Origin: Moraxellaceae bacterium
Lineage (GTDB): Bacteria; Pseudomonadota; Gammaproteobacteria; Pseudomonadales; Moraxellaceae
Direction: 5' to 3'
Length of the DNA: 64,000 nucleotides
Assembly (NCBI GenBank): GCA_024234595.1
Contig: JACKNZ010000010.1
Coordinates: 74,157 to 138,156, forward strand
Below the pieces are notes generated by a model. That model was given only the letters and a program-made list of their open reading frames with translations, searched no databases and was not told where the DNA came from. Positions 1 through 7,697 of the stretch are shown in pieces. Positions within the stretch are counted from its first letter, which is position 1. Each line of letters opens with the position of its first letter. A program made the translations under genes and the position numbers.

Positions 1-2
1 CA

Positions 3-320
3 CATGGTTTGGCTCAATTACTGAGTGAGACATTAGATGAGTTAGAACAACATATGCTCAAAGAAGAGGAGGTGTTGTTTCCAATGATCGTTCATAATCG
101 TTTAGCTCAAGCCCAAATGCCGATTCATGTTATGGAGCATGAGCATATAGAGCATGGCCAGCGTTTAGAGCAGTTATTAGCATTAACCAATCAAGGCGTG
201 CCGCCTAAAGGAGCTTGTAATACATGGCAAGCTTTATATTTGGGTGTACGTAGTTTTGCGCAAGATATTATTGAGCATATTCATTTAGAAAATAATGTGC
301 TTTTTGCACGTTGTATCTAA
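3..320 (+). CDS. ytfE: YtfE/RIC-type di-iron iron-sulfur cluster repair protein, C-terminal part
   Basis: The window opens inside this gene; the frame is open from base 3, so the TTG at base 9 is not the start. About 105 C-terminal residues remain of a family usually near 220 aa. Hemerythrin-like metal-binding motifs are visible: HMLKEEEVLFPMI, MEHEHIEHG and the C-terminal HIHLENNVLF. The run PPKGACNTWQALY also matches the E. coli YtfE C-terminal domain. Family members (YtfE, ScdA, DnrN) help repair Fe-S clusters damaged by nitric oxide or oxidative stress in the cytoplasm. The stop at 320 is followed 8 bp later by a MITE-like repeat. The assignment is solid; the N-terminal ScdA-like domain lies outside the window. 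Confidence 0.88.
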   Translation, partial: HGLAQLLSETLDELEQHMLKEEEVLFPMIVHNRLAQAQMPIHVMEHEHIEHGQRLEQLLALTNQGVPPKGACNTWQALYLGVRSFAQDIIEHIHLENNVLFARCI

Positions 321-327
321 AACAAGC

Positions 328-454
328 AGGACTTATGCATTTCACCGAAATTAGCGCGTTTTGCACCCTCACCCCAACCCTCTCCCTCAGGGAGAGGGAG
401 GAGCATAGCGGAGGGTGAGGGCGTGAGCAAATAAGCGATAACCGCGTAAGTCCT
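328..454. repeat. MITE-like repeat, copy 1 (REP hairpin in its centre)
   Basis: The left end is AGGACTTATGC and the right end ACCGCGTAAGTCCT, forming terminal inverted repeats of about 11 bp. The shared subterminal segments TTCACCGAAATTAGCGCGTT and CAAATAAGCGATAACCG recur in copies near 11.1 and 33.9 kb. Where those copies have a short stem, this one has a CCCTCACCCC...GGGTGAGGG hairpin (about 366-421). It ends 14 bp before the carbonic anhydrase start codon, so that gene's leader lies largely inside the repeat. Confidence 0.75.
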
Positions 455-468
455 AAAAGGGTTTTAAC

Positions 469-1029
469 ATGTTACGCAAAAATCCTCGTGGTGATTGGCC
501 TCAAGTTCATCAAAGTGCTTTTATTGACCCAACGGCTATTTTGTGTGGTCAAGTGATTGTGGGCGAAAATGTCTTTATTGGCCCCTATGCGGTAATTCGT
601 GCAGATGAAGTAAACGATAAAGGCGAAATGGAGCCGATTGTTATTGGTGCACATTCTAATATACAAGATGGGGTGGTCATTCATTCTAAAGCGGGTGGTT
701 TGGTGGTGATTGGTGAATATACATCAATCGCCCATCGTTCCATTATTCATGGTCCTTGCACTATTGGCAGCCATGTATTTATTGGCTTTAATTCGGTGGT
801 GTATAACGCAACAATTCATGATGAGGTGGTGGTGCGTCATAATTGTGTGATTGATAGCCGAGAAATTTTGGCAGGGCTGTATGTGCCATCATGCGAAAAA
901 GTAAACCACGAAACCGATACTCGTTTGCTAAAGCCAGCGTCAGAATATGCCCATGATTTTTCGGAAAGTGTCGCCAAAGCTAATCATGGATTAGTGCAAG
1001 GTTATCGGGCAATTCGTAATGAATTTTAG
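469..1029 (+). CDS. Gamma-class carbonic anhydrase family protein (hexapeptide beta-helix)
   Basis: A 186-aa left-handed beta-helix protein with hexapeptide repeats of the type VIVGENVFIGPYAVI. Three histidines expected to bind the metal are present at H72, H89 and H94; the 89/94 spacing matches H117/H122 of Methanosarcina Cam. R44, D46 and Q66 match Cam R59, D61 and Q75. The acidic loop of Cam is absent, as in the CamH subclass. The likely role is CO2/bicarbonate interconversion in the cytoplasm, although many relatives have weak or untested activity. The ATG at 469 has an AAAAGGG ribosome site upstream, immediately after a MITE copy. It is read alone: the next gene has its own start region 78 bp on. 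Confidence 0.85.
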   Translation: MLRKNPRGDWPQVHQSAFIDPTAILCGQVIVGENVFIGPYAVIRADEVNDKGEMEPIVIGAHSNIQDGVVIHSKAGGLVVIGEYTSIAHRSIIHGPCTIGSHVFIGFNSVVYNATIHDEVVVRHNCVIDSREILAGLYVPSCEKVNHETDTRLLKPASEYAHDFSESVAKANHGLVQGYRAIRNEF

Positions 1030-1107
1030 AAATTGTGGCGCACTTAGTCGTTTTTTGTAGAAAATTTAGGCTACAATTTACCCCAATAACAAAAATGGGG
1101 TTTAACA

Positions 1108-1866
1108 GTGTTGTATCGTTTAATTAAGATTGTGCTATTAGCCATTATCACTAGCTCATTTAGCCAAATTGCCTCTGCGGCCAAAGACGATTTAGATGAG
1201 TTGCAAATGAAACTCTCTAATCAATGGACATTGGTCAAAAACGATAGATTACGCGATATTAAAACCTATGCACGCTTAGAAAATGGCAAGCAATATCGCT
1301 CATTTAAAGCAACCGTCATGATGAAAGACACTAAGCCTGAAACCTTAGTCCGCTTTTTATTGGATTTTGAAAATTATCACAAATGGTATTGGCAGGTATT
1401 AGAGTCAAAACTGCTCAAAAAGGTATCGCCAACCGAATACTATTTGTATTTGGTACACAAAGCCCCTGCGGGTTTGCCCGATAGAGATGTAATTTTGCAC
1501 GCAACGGTCGAGCTGCAAAATGCCAGCCGTAATTACATTACTTTAAAGGTAGAAGCTGTGCCTGATTACTTGCCTCTTAAGCCGCCTTTAGTACGTATGG
1601 TTGCCGAAGATTTGCAGTTTAAGTTTACACCACAAGAAAATGGCGATTTGTTTGTAGAGTCAGAAGGTTATGTCGATCCGGGTGGTAATGTGCCGTCATG
1701 GGCAGCAAATTTTGTGCAGCATAGTGCCCCTTACAGTGTGTCCCTTGGTTCATTACGTATGGTCAAAAAAGAAGAGTATGCTAACTCCAAAGAGCCTGTT
1801 CCTTTTGTTGTTTACGACTACAACACCTATTTATCCAAGCAGTTACGTGGGCAGTTAAGCCAGTAA
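1108..1866 (+). CDS. Secreted START/SRPBCC-domain lipid-binding protein (paralogue 1)
   Basis: A 252-aa protein beginning with a Sec signal peptide (hydrophobic run through about residue 24, ending ASAA), so probably periplasmic. The rest is one START-like domain: a DDLDELQ opening, LVKNDRLRDIKTYARLENGK, a central FENYHKWYW segment and a C-terminal helix PSWAANFVQHSAPY. START domains bind lipids or other hydrophobic ligands; the ligand here is unknown. Three paralogues lie in tandem at 30.1-32.5 kb, and all share the KTYAR/LRRM-type blocks and a DYN-rich tail. The GTG start at 1108 is chosen because GGGG at 1097-1100 precedes it and the signal peptide begins there. A strong hairpin follows the stop. 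Confidence 0.8.
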   Translation: MLYRLIKIVLLAIITSSFSQIASAAKDDLDELQMKLSNQWTLVKNDRLRDIKTYARLENGKQYRSFKATVMMKDTKPETLVRFLLDFENYHKWYWQVLESKLLKKVSPTEYYLYLVHKAPAGLPDRDVILHATVELQNASRNYITLKVEAVPDYLPLKPPLVRMVAEDLQFKFTPQENGDLFVESEGYVDPGGNVPSWAANFVQHSAPYSVSLGSLRMVKKEEYANSKEPVPFVVYDYNTYLSKQLRGQLSQ

Positions 1867-1877
1867 GCAAAGTAATA

Positions 1878-1904
1878 ACAGGCTTAGGTAAATCCTAAGC
1901 CTGT
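1878..1904. terminator. Convergent hairpin between START protein and macro-domain gene
   Basis: An 11-bp perfect stem, ACAGGCTTAGG / CCTAAGCCTGT, with a TAAAT loop lies 11 bp after one stop and 8 bp before the other. It sits between two convergent genes and probably ends transcription from both; the flanking T-runs are weak. Confidence 0.65.
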
Positions 1905-1912
1905 GTCGGTCT

Positions 1913-2401
1913 TTAGTGAGACTCAGCGGCGGCTTGGCCTTTATGATAGGTAGTATAAATATAAACGGGGATGTCTAAGTTACCCAAATGTTGTTGTATC
2001 AAGGGATAGACTTCTTCCCATGACAAGCCGCCTACACCTGTTGCCAAACGGGGCAAAGCCACACTGCTGACGTTTTCGTTAAGCAAAAATTTGTGTAACT
2101 CGCGTAAGGCGTGGTTGACATGTGGTGTGCTGGCTTTTCCTGCCTTTTGGCCGTGATTGTATGCACCTTCTTGAGTTAATAAATTAACAATAATTTTTCC
2201 TTCCGAGCCCATCCACGACCAAATTGTACCTTCTTTGGGATGTTGCGTTTGGCAAAAATGACGAAAGTCTTTGTATAAACTTGGCCATTGTTCACGTAAA
2301 GACAACGCCAAGCCTTGACCAAAATCATCATTAGGTGCAACACCGTGAGCAATCACTTGAGCTTTACTTAATAAAATATCACCAGTTACTTCAATAATCA
2401 T
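1913..2401 (-). CDS. Macro-domain protein (ADP-ribose binding/hydrolase)
   Basis: A 162-aa single-domain protein. The N-terminus MIIEVTGDILLSKAQVIAHG is the typical macro-domain first strand and loop (usually VxGDIxxxxxDVIVNA). A glycine-rich ADP-ribose loop LPRLATGVGGLSWEEV follows at about residues 115-130. Macro domains bind ADP-ribose and may remove it from proteins or hydrolyse O-acetyl-ADP-ribose or ADP-ribose-1''-phosphate. The usual NAAN motif is replaced by AHGVAPN, closer to the Poa1/TARG-like branch, so its substrate is uncertain. It is monocistronic and convergent with the START gene. No ART toxin or DarT partner lies nearby. Confidence 0.78.
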   Translation of the reverse strand: MIIEVTGDILLSKAQVIAHGVAPNDDFGQGLALSLREQWPSLYKDFRHFCQTQHPKEGTIWSWMGSEGKIIVNLLTQEGAYNHGQKAGKASTPHVNHALRELHKFLLNENVSSVALPRLATGVGGLSWEEVYPLIQQHLGNLDIPVYIYTTYHKGQAAAESH

Positions 2402-2574
2402 ATGTCTTTATTCCTAAAAATTTAGTGCCTATAAACCATAAAATTTGTGTGGTTTATATTTTCATGGTACGCCTGTCCTTGTAGTCTGTCTAGCAATATT
2501 TTCTTATTTTAAGCTATTGTTATATAAGTAAATTTTAACTTTACTTGCGTCAAAAACGCATTCTAAATAACCTA

Positions 2575-3585
2575 TTATTTTACTAGGCTTTTACGATAGG
2601 CAGTGGGAGTTTGTTCAGTCCAACGTTTAAAGGCACGAGTGAAGTTAGCTAAATCGGAGTAACCCAAATACTCCGAAATATCTTCTAGGCTTTGTGTTGG
2701 GTCTGCCAACAAATCAAAGGCTTTTTGTTTGCGTGCTTCTTCGACTAAATCGGTATAAGTTAAGTCATACTTGGCTAATTGACGTTTAAGAGTTCGCTCC
2801 GACATATGCAAACGTTGAGCAACTTGTTCTAAGGTGGCAAAACCTGTTTTTTCATCAAACATCAAGGCTTTGACTTGTGCAACAAAAGGTTTATCTAATC
2901 CAAAACGTTGTAATTCTTGCTCACACTGAGCCAAAGCCAGTTGACTCGCAACGGGATTAGCCATCACCAAGGGTAAATCTAAATAGCTACTCGAAAAAAT
3001 AATCCGATTGCGTGGTTGCTCAAAACTGACCGTCGCAGGTAATAAAGGAATCAATGGAATCAAATACTCAGGACAAGCAAAATCCAGTTCGGCATGACCT
3101 GTCAGCACTTTACCCGTTGCCACAAATCCCATGTGGGCAAAGCCAAACATGACCGCTAACACCGCCAATTCGCGTAGGGGTTGTAATTGGGTATTGATTT
3201 GCACCACAAGACTACTTTGCTCCGCACCTTCCTCAACACGTAACTCAACCAAGCTACTAATCATGCCTACAAAACGTTCGGCAATACAAAGTGCTTCACG
3301 GGCATTAGCGGCGGTTAAAGCGGCAAAACCAATAAAACCGTGCATCGAAATTTGCATTTTTTGGCCAAAATAAATGGCTAAAGCGGCCTCTTGCGTTAAT
3401 TGCCGAGCCTTAATAATCAATTTATTGACATCTTCTAAGGAAATACGTCGTTGTGGTTCTAGCAACATCTCACGCGTTAAACCAATATCAGCCAACAACT
3501 GTTCGGGCTTTACTTGCCAGTTTTCGGCAACTTCTATCAGTAATAAGGCGTAAACACTGGGCAGACTTTGCAAATTGATAGTCAT
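2575..3585 (-). CDS. AraC-family transcriptional regulator (Arabinose_bd N-terminus)
   Basis: 336 aa. Residues about 1-210 match the PF12625-type ligand-binding region found in OruR/AlkR-like regulators. The C-terminal about 100 residues form the double helix-turn-helix: ATLEQVAQRLHMSERTLKRQL, then DISEYLGYSDLANFTRAFKRW. The start at 3585 (MTINLQ) is chosen because AGAGGA sits 5 nt upstream; a longer open frame to 3645 has no such support. It is divergent from the PF10118-type gene at 3693, with an inverted repeat between them, so it probably controls that gene and perhaps the monooxygenase beyond. In Acinetobacter, related AraC proteins (AlkR) respond to alkanes; the ligand here is unknown. 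Confidence 0.85.
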   Translation of the reverse strand: MTINLQSLPSVYALLLIEVAENWQVKPEQLLADIGLTREMLLEPQRRISLEDVNKLIIKARQLTQEAALAIYFGQKMQISMHGFIGFAALTAANAREALCIAERFVGMISSLVELRVEEGAEQSSLVVQINTQLQPLRELAVLAVMFGFAHMGFVATGKVLTGHAELDFACPEYLIPLIPLLPATVSFEQPRNRIIFSSSYLDLPLVMANPVASQLALAQCEQELQRFGLDKPFVAQVKALMFDEKTGFATLEQVAQRLHMSERTLKRQLAKYDLTYTDLVEEARKQKAFDLLADPTQSLEDISEYLGYSDLANFTRAFKRWTEQTPTAYRKSLVK

Positions 3586-3643
3586 TTTGTCCTCTAATGA
3601 TAAAAAAATGGCACCAAAGCACCTACTTACCGTACGACCATAC

Positions 3644-3679
3644 AATTACATTATGAGTGTGACATTAGTCAATGTAATT
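3644..3679. promoter_or_regulatory. Nested inverted repeats between araC-type gene and PF10118 gene
   Basis: AATTACATT at 3644-3652 is repeated inverted as AATGTAATT at 3671-3679 (9/9 match). A second dyad TGAC-ATTA-GTCA occupies 3660-3671. The block lies in the 107-bp divergent spacer, 14 bp before the ATG at 3693, and is the best operator candidate for the AraC protein. Function is inferred from position only. Confidence 0.45.
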
Positions 3680-3692
3680 ATCGGAGTCAATC

Positions 3693-4622
3693 ATGAATAC
3701 CAGCGTTTCTCATACTATTGGCCAACAACAGGCTGCACCTACAAGCAAAAAATTAGCTTTGGGAGCTACCGTTAATATTCCACCTCGTCGTTTGGACTTT
3801 GAGTTTTCGACCGATTCCGAGCGTTATTATTACGATAATAACCCTTACTTGAGTTCTTTTTTAACTACTTTGTCGTCTTTATTTCCAGCAGGCGAATCAT
3901 TTTTTGTTGAATCAGTACGTCATTACCGCGAACGCATTAGCGACCCTGTGTTAAAAGCGCAAGTCGCTGGTTTTATTGGTCAAGAAGCGATGCACAGCAA
4001 AGAACATGACGCTTTTAATGAGATGGCAACACGTCAAGGTTATCCTGTTGATAAATTAGACCGTGATGTTAGCAAGCTCTTAAGTTTTGTGCAAAAAACG
4101 CTGCCTAAATCCATGCAATTGGCTGCTACCGTTGCTTTGGAACACTATACCGCGATTATTGCTGAGATGTTGTTGCGTGACCCAGAAGTTCAACAAAAAT
4201 TCTCAGCCGAAGCGCGTCAATTATGGTTGTGGCACGCTTTAGAAGAAAATGAGCACAAAACGGTGGCTTATGATGTGTATGAGCAAATGGTCGGAAGCTA
4301 TGCCTTGCGTGTGGTGACAATGGCGGTAGCAACGGTTATTTTCTTTGCGGTGACTTTTGCTTTTCATGGCCGTATGTTAGCGGCAGATGGTCAGTTGTTT
4401 AACTTGCGTCAAAATTGGAAGGCATTTAAATATTTATGGAACGGCAAAAAAGGCGTGTTCTCTCGTTTGTTACCCCAATATTTAGACTTCTTTAAGCCTA
4501 GTTTTCATCCTAAAGATCACGACACCAATGCCTTGTTAGCCCAATGGAAAGAGATTTTATTTGCTAAAGAAGGCTTGCTGTACAATCAGTTAAAAAACAA
4601 ATCTGCGGTTGGTGTTCATTAA
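3693..4622 (+). CDS. PF10118-type predicted metal-dependent hydrolase (ferritin-like di-iron fold)
   Basis: A 309-aa protein of the family called predicted metal-dependent hydrolase. Carboxylate/histidine pairs typical of a di-iron helical bundle are visible: ESVRHYRERI, GQEAMHSKEHDAF, ALEHYTAIIAE and WHALEENEHKTVAYDV. A hydrophobic helix (VVTMAVATVIFFAVTFAF) near residues 208-226 suggests membrane association. No biochemical function is established for the family that I know of; the metal site is inferred from the motifs. GGAG at 3682-3685 precedes the ATG. The gene lies between an AraC regulator and a flavin monooxygenase, which suggests a role in oxidation of a hydrophobic substrate. Confidence 0.8.
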   Translation: MNTSVSHTIGQQQAAPTSKKLALGATVNIPPRRLDFEFSTDSERYYYDNNPYLSSFLTTLSSLFPAGESFFVESVRHYRERISDPVLKAQVAGFIGQEAMHSKEHDAFNEMATRQGYPVDKLDRDVSKLLSFVQKTLPKSMQLAATVALEHYTAIIAEMLLRDPEVQQKFSAEARQLWLWHALEENEHKTVAYDVYEQMVGSYALRVVTMAVATVIFFAVTFAFHGRMLAADGQLFNLRQNWKAFKYLWNGKKGVFSRLLPQYLDFFKPSFHPKDHDTNALLAQWKEILFAKEGLLYNQLKNKSAVGVH

Positions 4623-4632
4623 AGCACTCCAG

Positions 4633-4688
4633 TTTTTGCGCACCTCCCTCCGAGTTCGCTCGCCCTCGACAGGAGGGAACAGCGCAAA
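4633..4688. repeat. Imperfect inverted repeat after the PF10118 gene
   Basis: TTTGCGC...TCCCTCC is mirrored by GGAGGGA...GCGCAAA with a roughly 20-base loop rich in TCGCTCG. It starts about 10 bp after the stop and has no following T-run, so it is a hairpin of unproven function rather than a clear terminator. Confidence 0.45.
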
Positions 4689-4702
4689 CCCTTATACATC
4701 TT

Positions 4703-4867
4703 AGGACTTACGCGGTTATCGCTTATTTGTTTACTAAATCCCCCTTAGTCCCCCTTTGAAAAAGGGGGAAACTCCCTCCTTTATTAAAGGAGGGTTGGGG
4801 TGGATTTTCAAAACGCGCTTGTTTCGACTAAGCTCAACACAAGCTTTCGGTGAAATGCGTAAGTCCT
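4703..4867. repeat. MITE-like repeat, copy 2 (inverted, composite)
   Basis: The ends AGGACTTACGCGGTTATCGC and GGTGAAATGCGTAAGTCCT identify the same family as copies 1, 3 and 4 in reverse orientation. It is 165 bp because foreign segments sit inside: a C-run/G-run REP block (about 4738-4801, with CCCCCTTTGAAAAAGGGGG and CTCCTTTATTAAAGGAG hairpins) and a short TCGACTAAGCTCAAC stretch resembling half of the TCGA repeat family. It ends 19 bp before the monooxygenase start. Confidence 0.72.
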
Positions 4868-4886
4868 GATCTTCAGAGATTTTATT

Positions 4887-6407
4887 ATGACTGCACAAGC
4901 GACTATCATTGAAAATAATTTCCCTATAGTTATTGTGGGTACTGGTTTTTCTGGCATTGCCATGGCGGTAATGTTGCAAAAAGCAGGTATTGACAGTTTT
5001 ACGATATTAGAAAAAGCCCAAGATATTGGCGGTACATGGCGCGATAACACCTACCCAGGTGCTGCCTGTGATGTGCCGTCTCATTTATATTCTTTCTCCT
5101 TTGAACCAAAAACGGATTGGTCGCGTGCCTTTTCACCACAAGCCGAAATTAAAAGTTATTTAGATCATTGTGTAGATAAATATCATATTCGCCAAAAAAT
5201 TCGTTTTGGTTGCGAAGTAACAGGCGCAGAGTTTGAGGAATCAACAGGTACATGGACAGTGAGCTTTAAAGAAAAGGGGCGCCATAAAAAACTCACAGCG
5301 CGTGCTTTTATCTTAGGTAATGGTGCGTTATCAACACCTGCTGACCCAGATATTAAAGGGCTAAAAGATTTTAAGGGCGATATGTTCCATTCTGCACGTT
5401 GGAATCACGATGTTGATTTAACAGGCAAAAAAGTGGCAGTGATTGGTACAGGGGCATCTGCCATTCAAATTATCCCAGAGTTAGGAAAAATTGTTGATAA
5501 GTTAGAGGTTTTTCAACGCACTGCACCGTGGGTATTGCCAAAACCAGACCGTAATATGAGTGGTATAGAAAAGCGTTTGTTTAGTGCAGTGCCTAGCACA
5601 CGTTGGTTGCATCGTGCATACATTTACTGGCGTAACGAAGCCTTAGCAACAGGTTTTGTGGTTGATCCACGTTTAATGAAGGGTTTAGAGTTTATAGGCC
5701 GTAACTATTTACGTTATGCCGTTAAAGACCCTATTTTGCGTGCCAAATTAGCTCCTAATTTTACTATTGGTTGCAAGCGGATGCTGTTGTCTAATAGCTA
5801 CTATCAAACCTTAGTTCAACCACACGTTGATGTAGTCACCGATGGCATTGAAAGTATTACTGAGCAAGGTATTAAAACGCGTAACGGGATTGAACATAAA
5901 GTGGATGCCATTGTATTGGCAACAGGCTTTATGGTGACTAATTATTTATCACGCTTAAACATCAAAGGCTTACAAGGTGCTGATTTGAACACGGCAATGA
6001 CTGAGCAGCGTGAGCATTATTTAGGGATTACTGTGTCTAAATTCCCTAATATGTTTTTAATGATGGGGCCCAATACAGGTTTAGGTCATAACTCAATGGT
6101 ATTTATGATTGAGGCGCAAGCACGTTATGTGGTGAAGTGCATTGAAGCATTACGTGATAAGCAATTGACCTATATGGATGTGCGTGAAGAGGCACAACAC
6201 GAATATACCCAAGATGTGCAACAACGTTTACAAAAGTCGGTGTGGGCATCGGGTTGTCAAAGTTGGTATTTGAGTGAGGATGGTCACAACGGGGCAGCAT
6301 GGCCGGGTTTTACATGGCAATACTGGTTAGCAACCCGCCGTTTGGACTTAAAAGCTTATCATCAGGTTTATGCGCCAGAGTATCAAACGGAGGTGGTTAA
6401 CGTTTGA
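4887..6407 (+). CDS. Baeyer-Villiger-type flavin-containing monooxygenase
   Basis: A 506-aa class B flavoprotein monooxygenase, the expected size. An FAD Rossmann motif GTGFSG lies at residues 18-23, followed by DIGGTWRDNTYPGAACD. The Baeyer-Villiger fingerprint FxGxxxHxxxW is exact: F162, G164, H168, W172. A second NADPH-binding Rossmann motif, VAVIGTGASA, follows at about residue 183. The reaction would be NADPH- and O2-dependent oxidation of a ketone to an ester, or of a heteroatom. Substrate is not readable from sequence; relatives in Acinetobacter and Rhodococcus act on cyclic or long-chain ketones. Its leader is formed by a MITE copy. A rho-independent terminator follows the stop. Confidence 0.9.
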   Translation: MTAQATIIENNFPIVIVGTGFSGIAMAVMLQKAGIDSFTILEKAQDIGGTWRDNTYPGAACDVPSHLYSFSFEPKTDWSRAFSPQAEIKSYLDHCVDKYHIRQKIRFGCEVTGAEFEESTGTWTVSFKEKGRHKKLTARAFILGNGALSTPADPDIKGLKDFKGDMFHSARWNHDVDLTGKKVAVIGTGASAIQIIPELGKIVDKLEVFQRTAPWVLPKPDRNMSGIEKRLFSAVPSTRWLHRAYIYWRNEALATGFVVDPRLMKGLEFIGRNYLRYAVKDPILRAKLAPNFTIGCKRMLLSNSYYQTLVQPHVDVVTDGIESITEQGIKTRNGIEHKVDAIVLATGFMVTNYLSRLNIKGLQGADLNTAMTEQREHYLGITVSKFPNMFLMMGPNTGLGHNSMVFMIEAQARYVVKCIEALRDKQLTYMDVREEAQHEYTQDVQQRLQKSVWASGCQSWYLSEDGHNGAAWPGFTWQYWLATRRLDLKAYHQVYAPEYQTEVVNV

Positions 6408-6427
6408 TAACGCTGGCACATAAAATA

Positions 6428-6452
6428 GGGCGCATTTTTGCGCCCTTTTTTA
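6428..6452. terminator. Rho-independent terminator after the monooxygenase
   Basis: GGGCGC-ATTTTT-GCGCCC followed by a T-run at 6446-6452. It separates two convergent genes and ends 1 bp before the ackA stop on the other strand. Confidence 0.8.
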
Positions 6453-7571
6453 TCAGTTTTTAGCCGCCAAATACAACTCATACTGCTCATCTGTTTCCAA
6501 TATTAGCACTTTGATGGCAGATTTTGGGCTACTAATGATAGTTTGGTGTTGTTGATTAGCCGAAGTGTCCATTATCACGCCTAACCAAGATAGCTGTTTT
6601 AAAATAGACTCACGAACCTGTGCTTGATGTTCAGCTATACCGCCAGTCAGCACTAGGCAATCACAGCCGTTAATTACGGTTGCTAAACTCACAACTTCTC
6701 GCGCCACACGTTGACAAAAATAATCAACCGCAAACTTTGCTTGGTCTGTTTCGTTGGCTAATAAAGTACGCATATCACTACTGATGCCCGATAAGCCTAA
6801 CAAACCAGACTGTTTATAAAGTAATTGACTTAAACGAGGCTCATCCCATCCTTGACTTAACAAATAAAGCAACACCCCTGCATCCAAATGACCACAGCGA
6901 GTGCCCATCACTAAACCATCCAAGGTACTAAAACCCATACTGGTGGCTTGACTTTTACCTTGATAAACCGCAGTCACGCTCGCGCCATTGCCTAAATGGG
7001 CAATCAGCACTTTGCCCAGAGCTAATGTTGGCTCAAGTATCGCCAGTTGGCGCATAATCGACTGACAAGATAAACCATGAAAACCATAACTTTTGATACC
7101 TTGCTGGTATAGTTGCAGTGGTAAGGCATATCTCTTTGATAAATCAGGCTGTTGAGCATGAAAGGCGGTATCAAATGCCGCAATATGTTGCTGTTGTGGA
7201 TAGGCTTGCATCAGGGCTTTAATGACCGACAATGCAGGTGGTTGATGCAATGGGCAGAGTGGGGCAAGACGCTCTAACTCAGCTAATACGGGGGTATTTA
7301 ACACTTGGGCTTGTACATAATCACCACCATGCACAACCCGATAGGCAAATTTGCTATGGTGAGTGATGGGTAGTTTCTTAATAAGTTGGCAAGCATCATC
7401 ACTTAAATTGCCTGATATTTGCCATGTTAAAAGTGAGTTAGGGATTTGACCACTAAAATGGCTAGTCTTTTGTATTAAATCAATATTTGCAGAGCATAGA
7501 GGCTGATTATTGGCATAAACACTGATTTTTAGACTAGATGAGCCAACATTCAGGCTAATGATATTTATCAT
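6453..7571 (-). CDS. ackA: Acetate kinase (acetate/propionate kinase family)
   Basis: A 372-aa ASKHA-fold kinase that converts acetate and ATP to acetyl phosphate and back. Family motifs are in order: N-terminal LNVGSSSLK, YRVVHGG, AFDTAFH, IAHLGNGAS, GTRCGHLDAGVL and LTGGIAEHQ near the C-terminus. It is somewhat shorter than the usual 395-400 aa, and GTRCGHLD differs from the more common GTRSGDLD, so propionate or another short acyl substrate is possible. No pta (phosphotransacetylase) lies next to it. The ATG at 7571 is preceded by a weak AGGAC. The gene is divergent from the histidine kinase gene. Confidence 0.85.
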   Translation of the reverse strand: MINIISLNVGSSSLKISVYANNQPLCSANIDLIQKTSHFSGQIPNSLLTWQISGNLSDDACQLIKKLPITHHSKFAYRVVHGGDYVQAQVLNTPVLAELERLAPLCPLHQPPALSVIKALMQAYPQQQHIAAFDTAFHAQQPDLSKRYALPLQLYQQGIKSYGFHGLSCQSIMRQLAILEPTLALGKVLIAHLGNGASVTAVYQGKSQATSMGFSTLDGLVMGTRCGHLDAGVLLYLLSQGWDEPRLSQLLYKQSGLLGLSGISSDMRTLLANETDQAKFAVDYFCQRVAREVVSLATVINGCDCLVLTGGIAEHQAQVRESILKQLSWLGVIMDTSANQQHQTIISSPKSAIKVLILETDEQYELYLAAKN

Positions 7572-7697
7572 TTTAATGTCCTAAATTTAAAAAATACACT
7601 AGGCTAATGAGAGACCATAAAAAAGTTTGTGTAAGTTGTCTAAAAATAACAGCCATTTTCACAAAACTTAAAATTATTAAATAAGGAGTTTGCCAGC

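Noticed and set aside
4734..4979. 81-residue frame with PNPPLIKEGVSPFFKGGLRGI-like tail
   Set aside because: It is a translation of the C-run/G-run repeat and antisense of the monooxygenase start.
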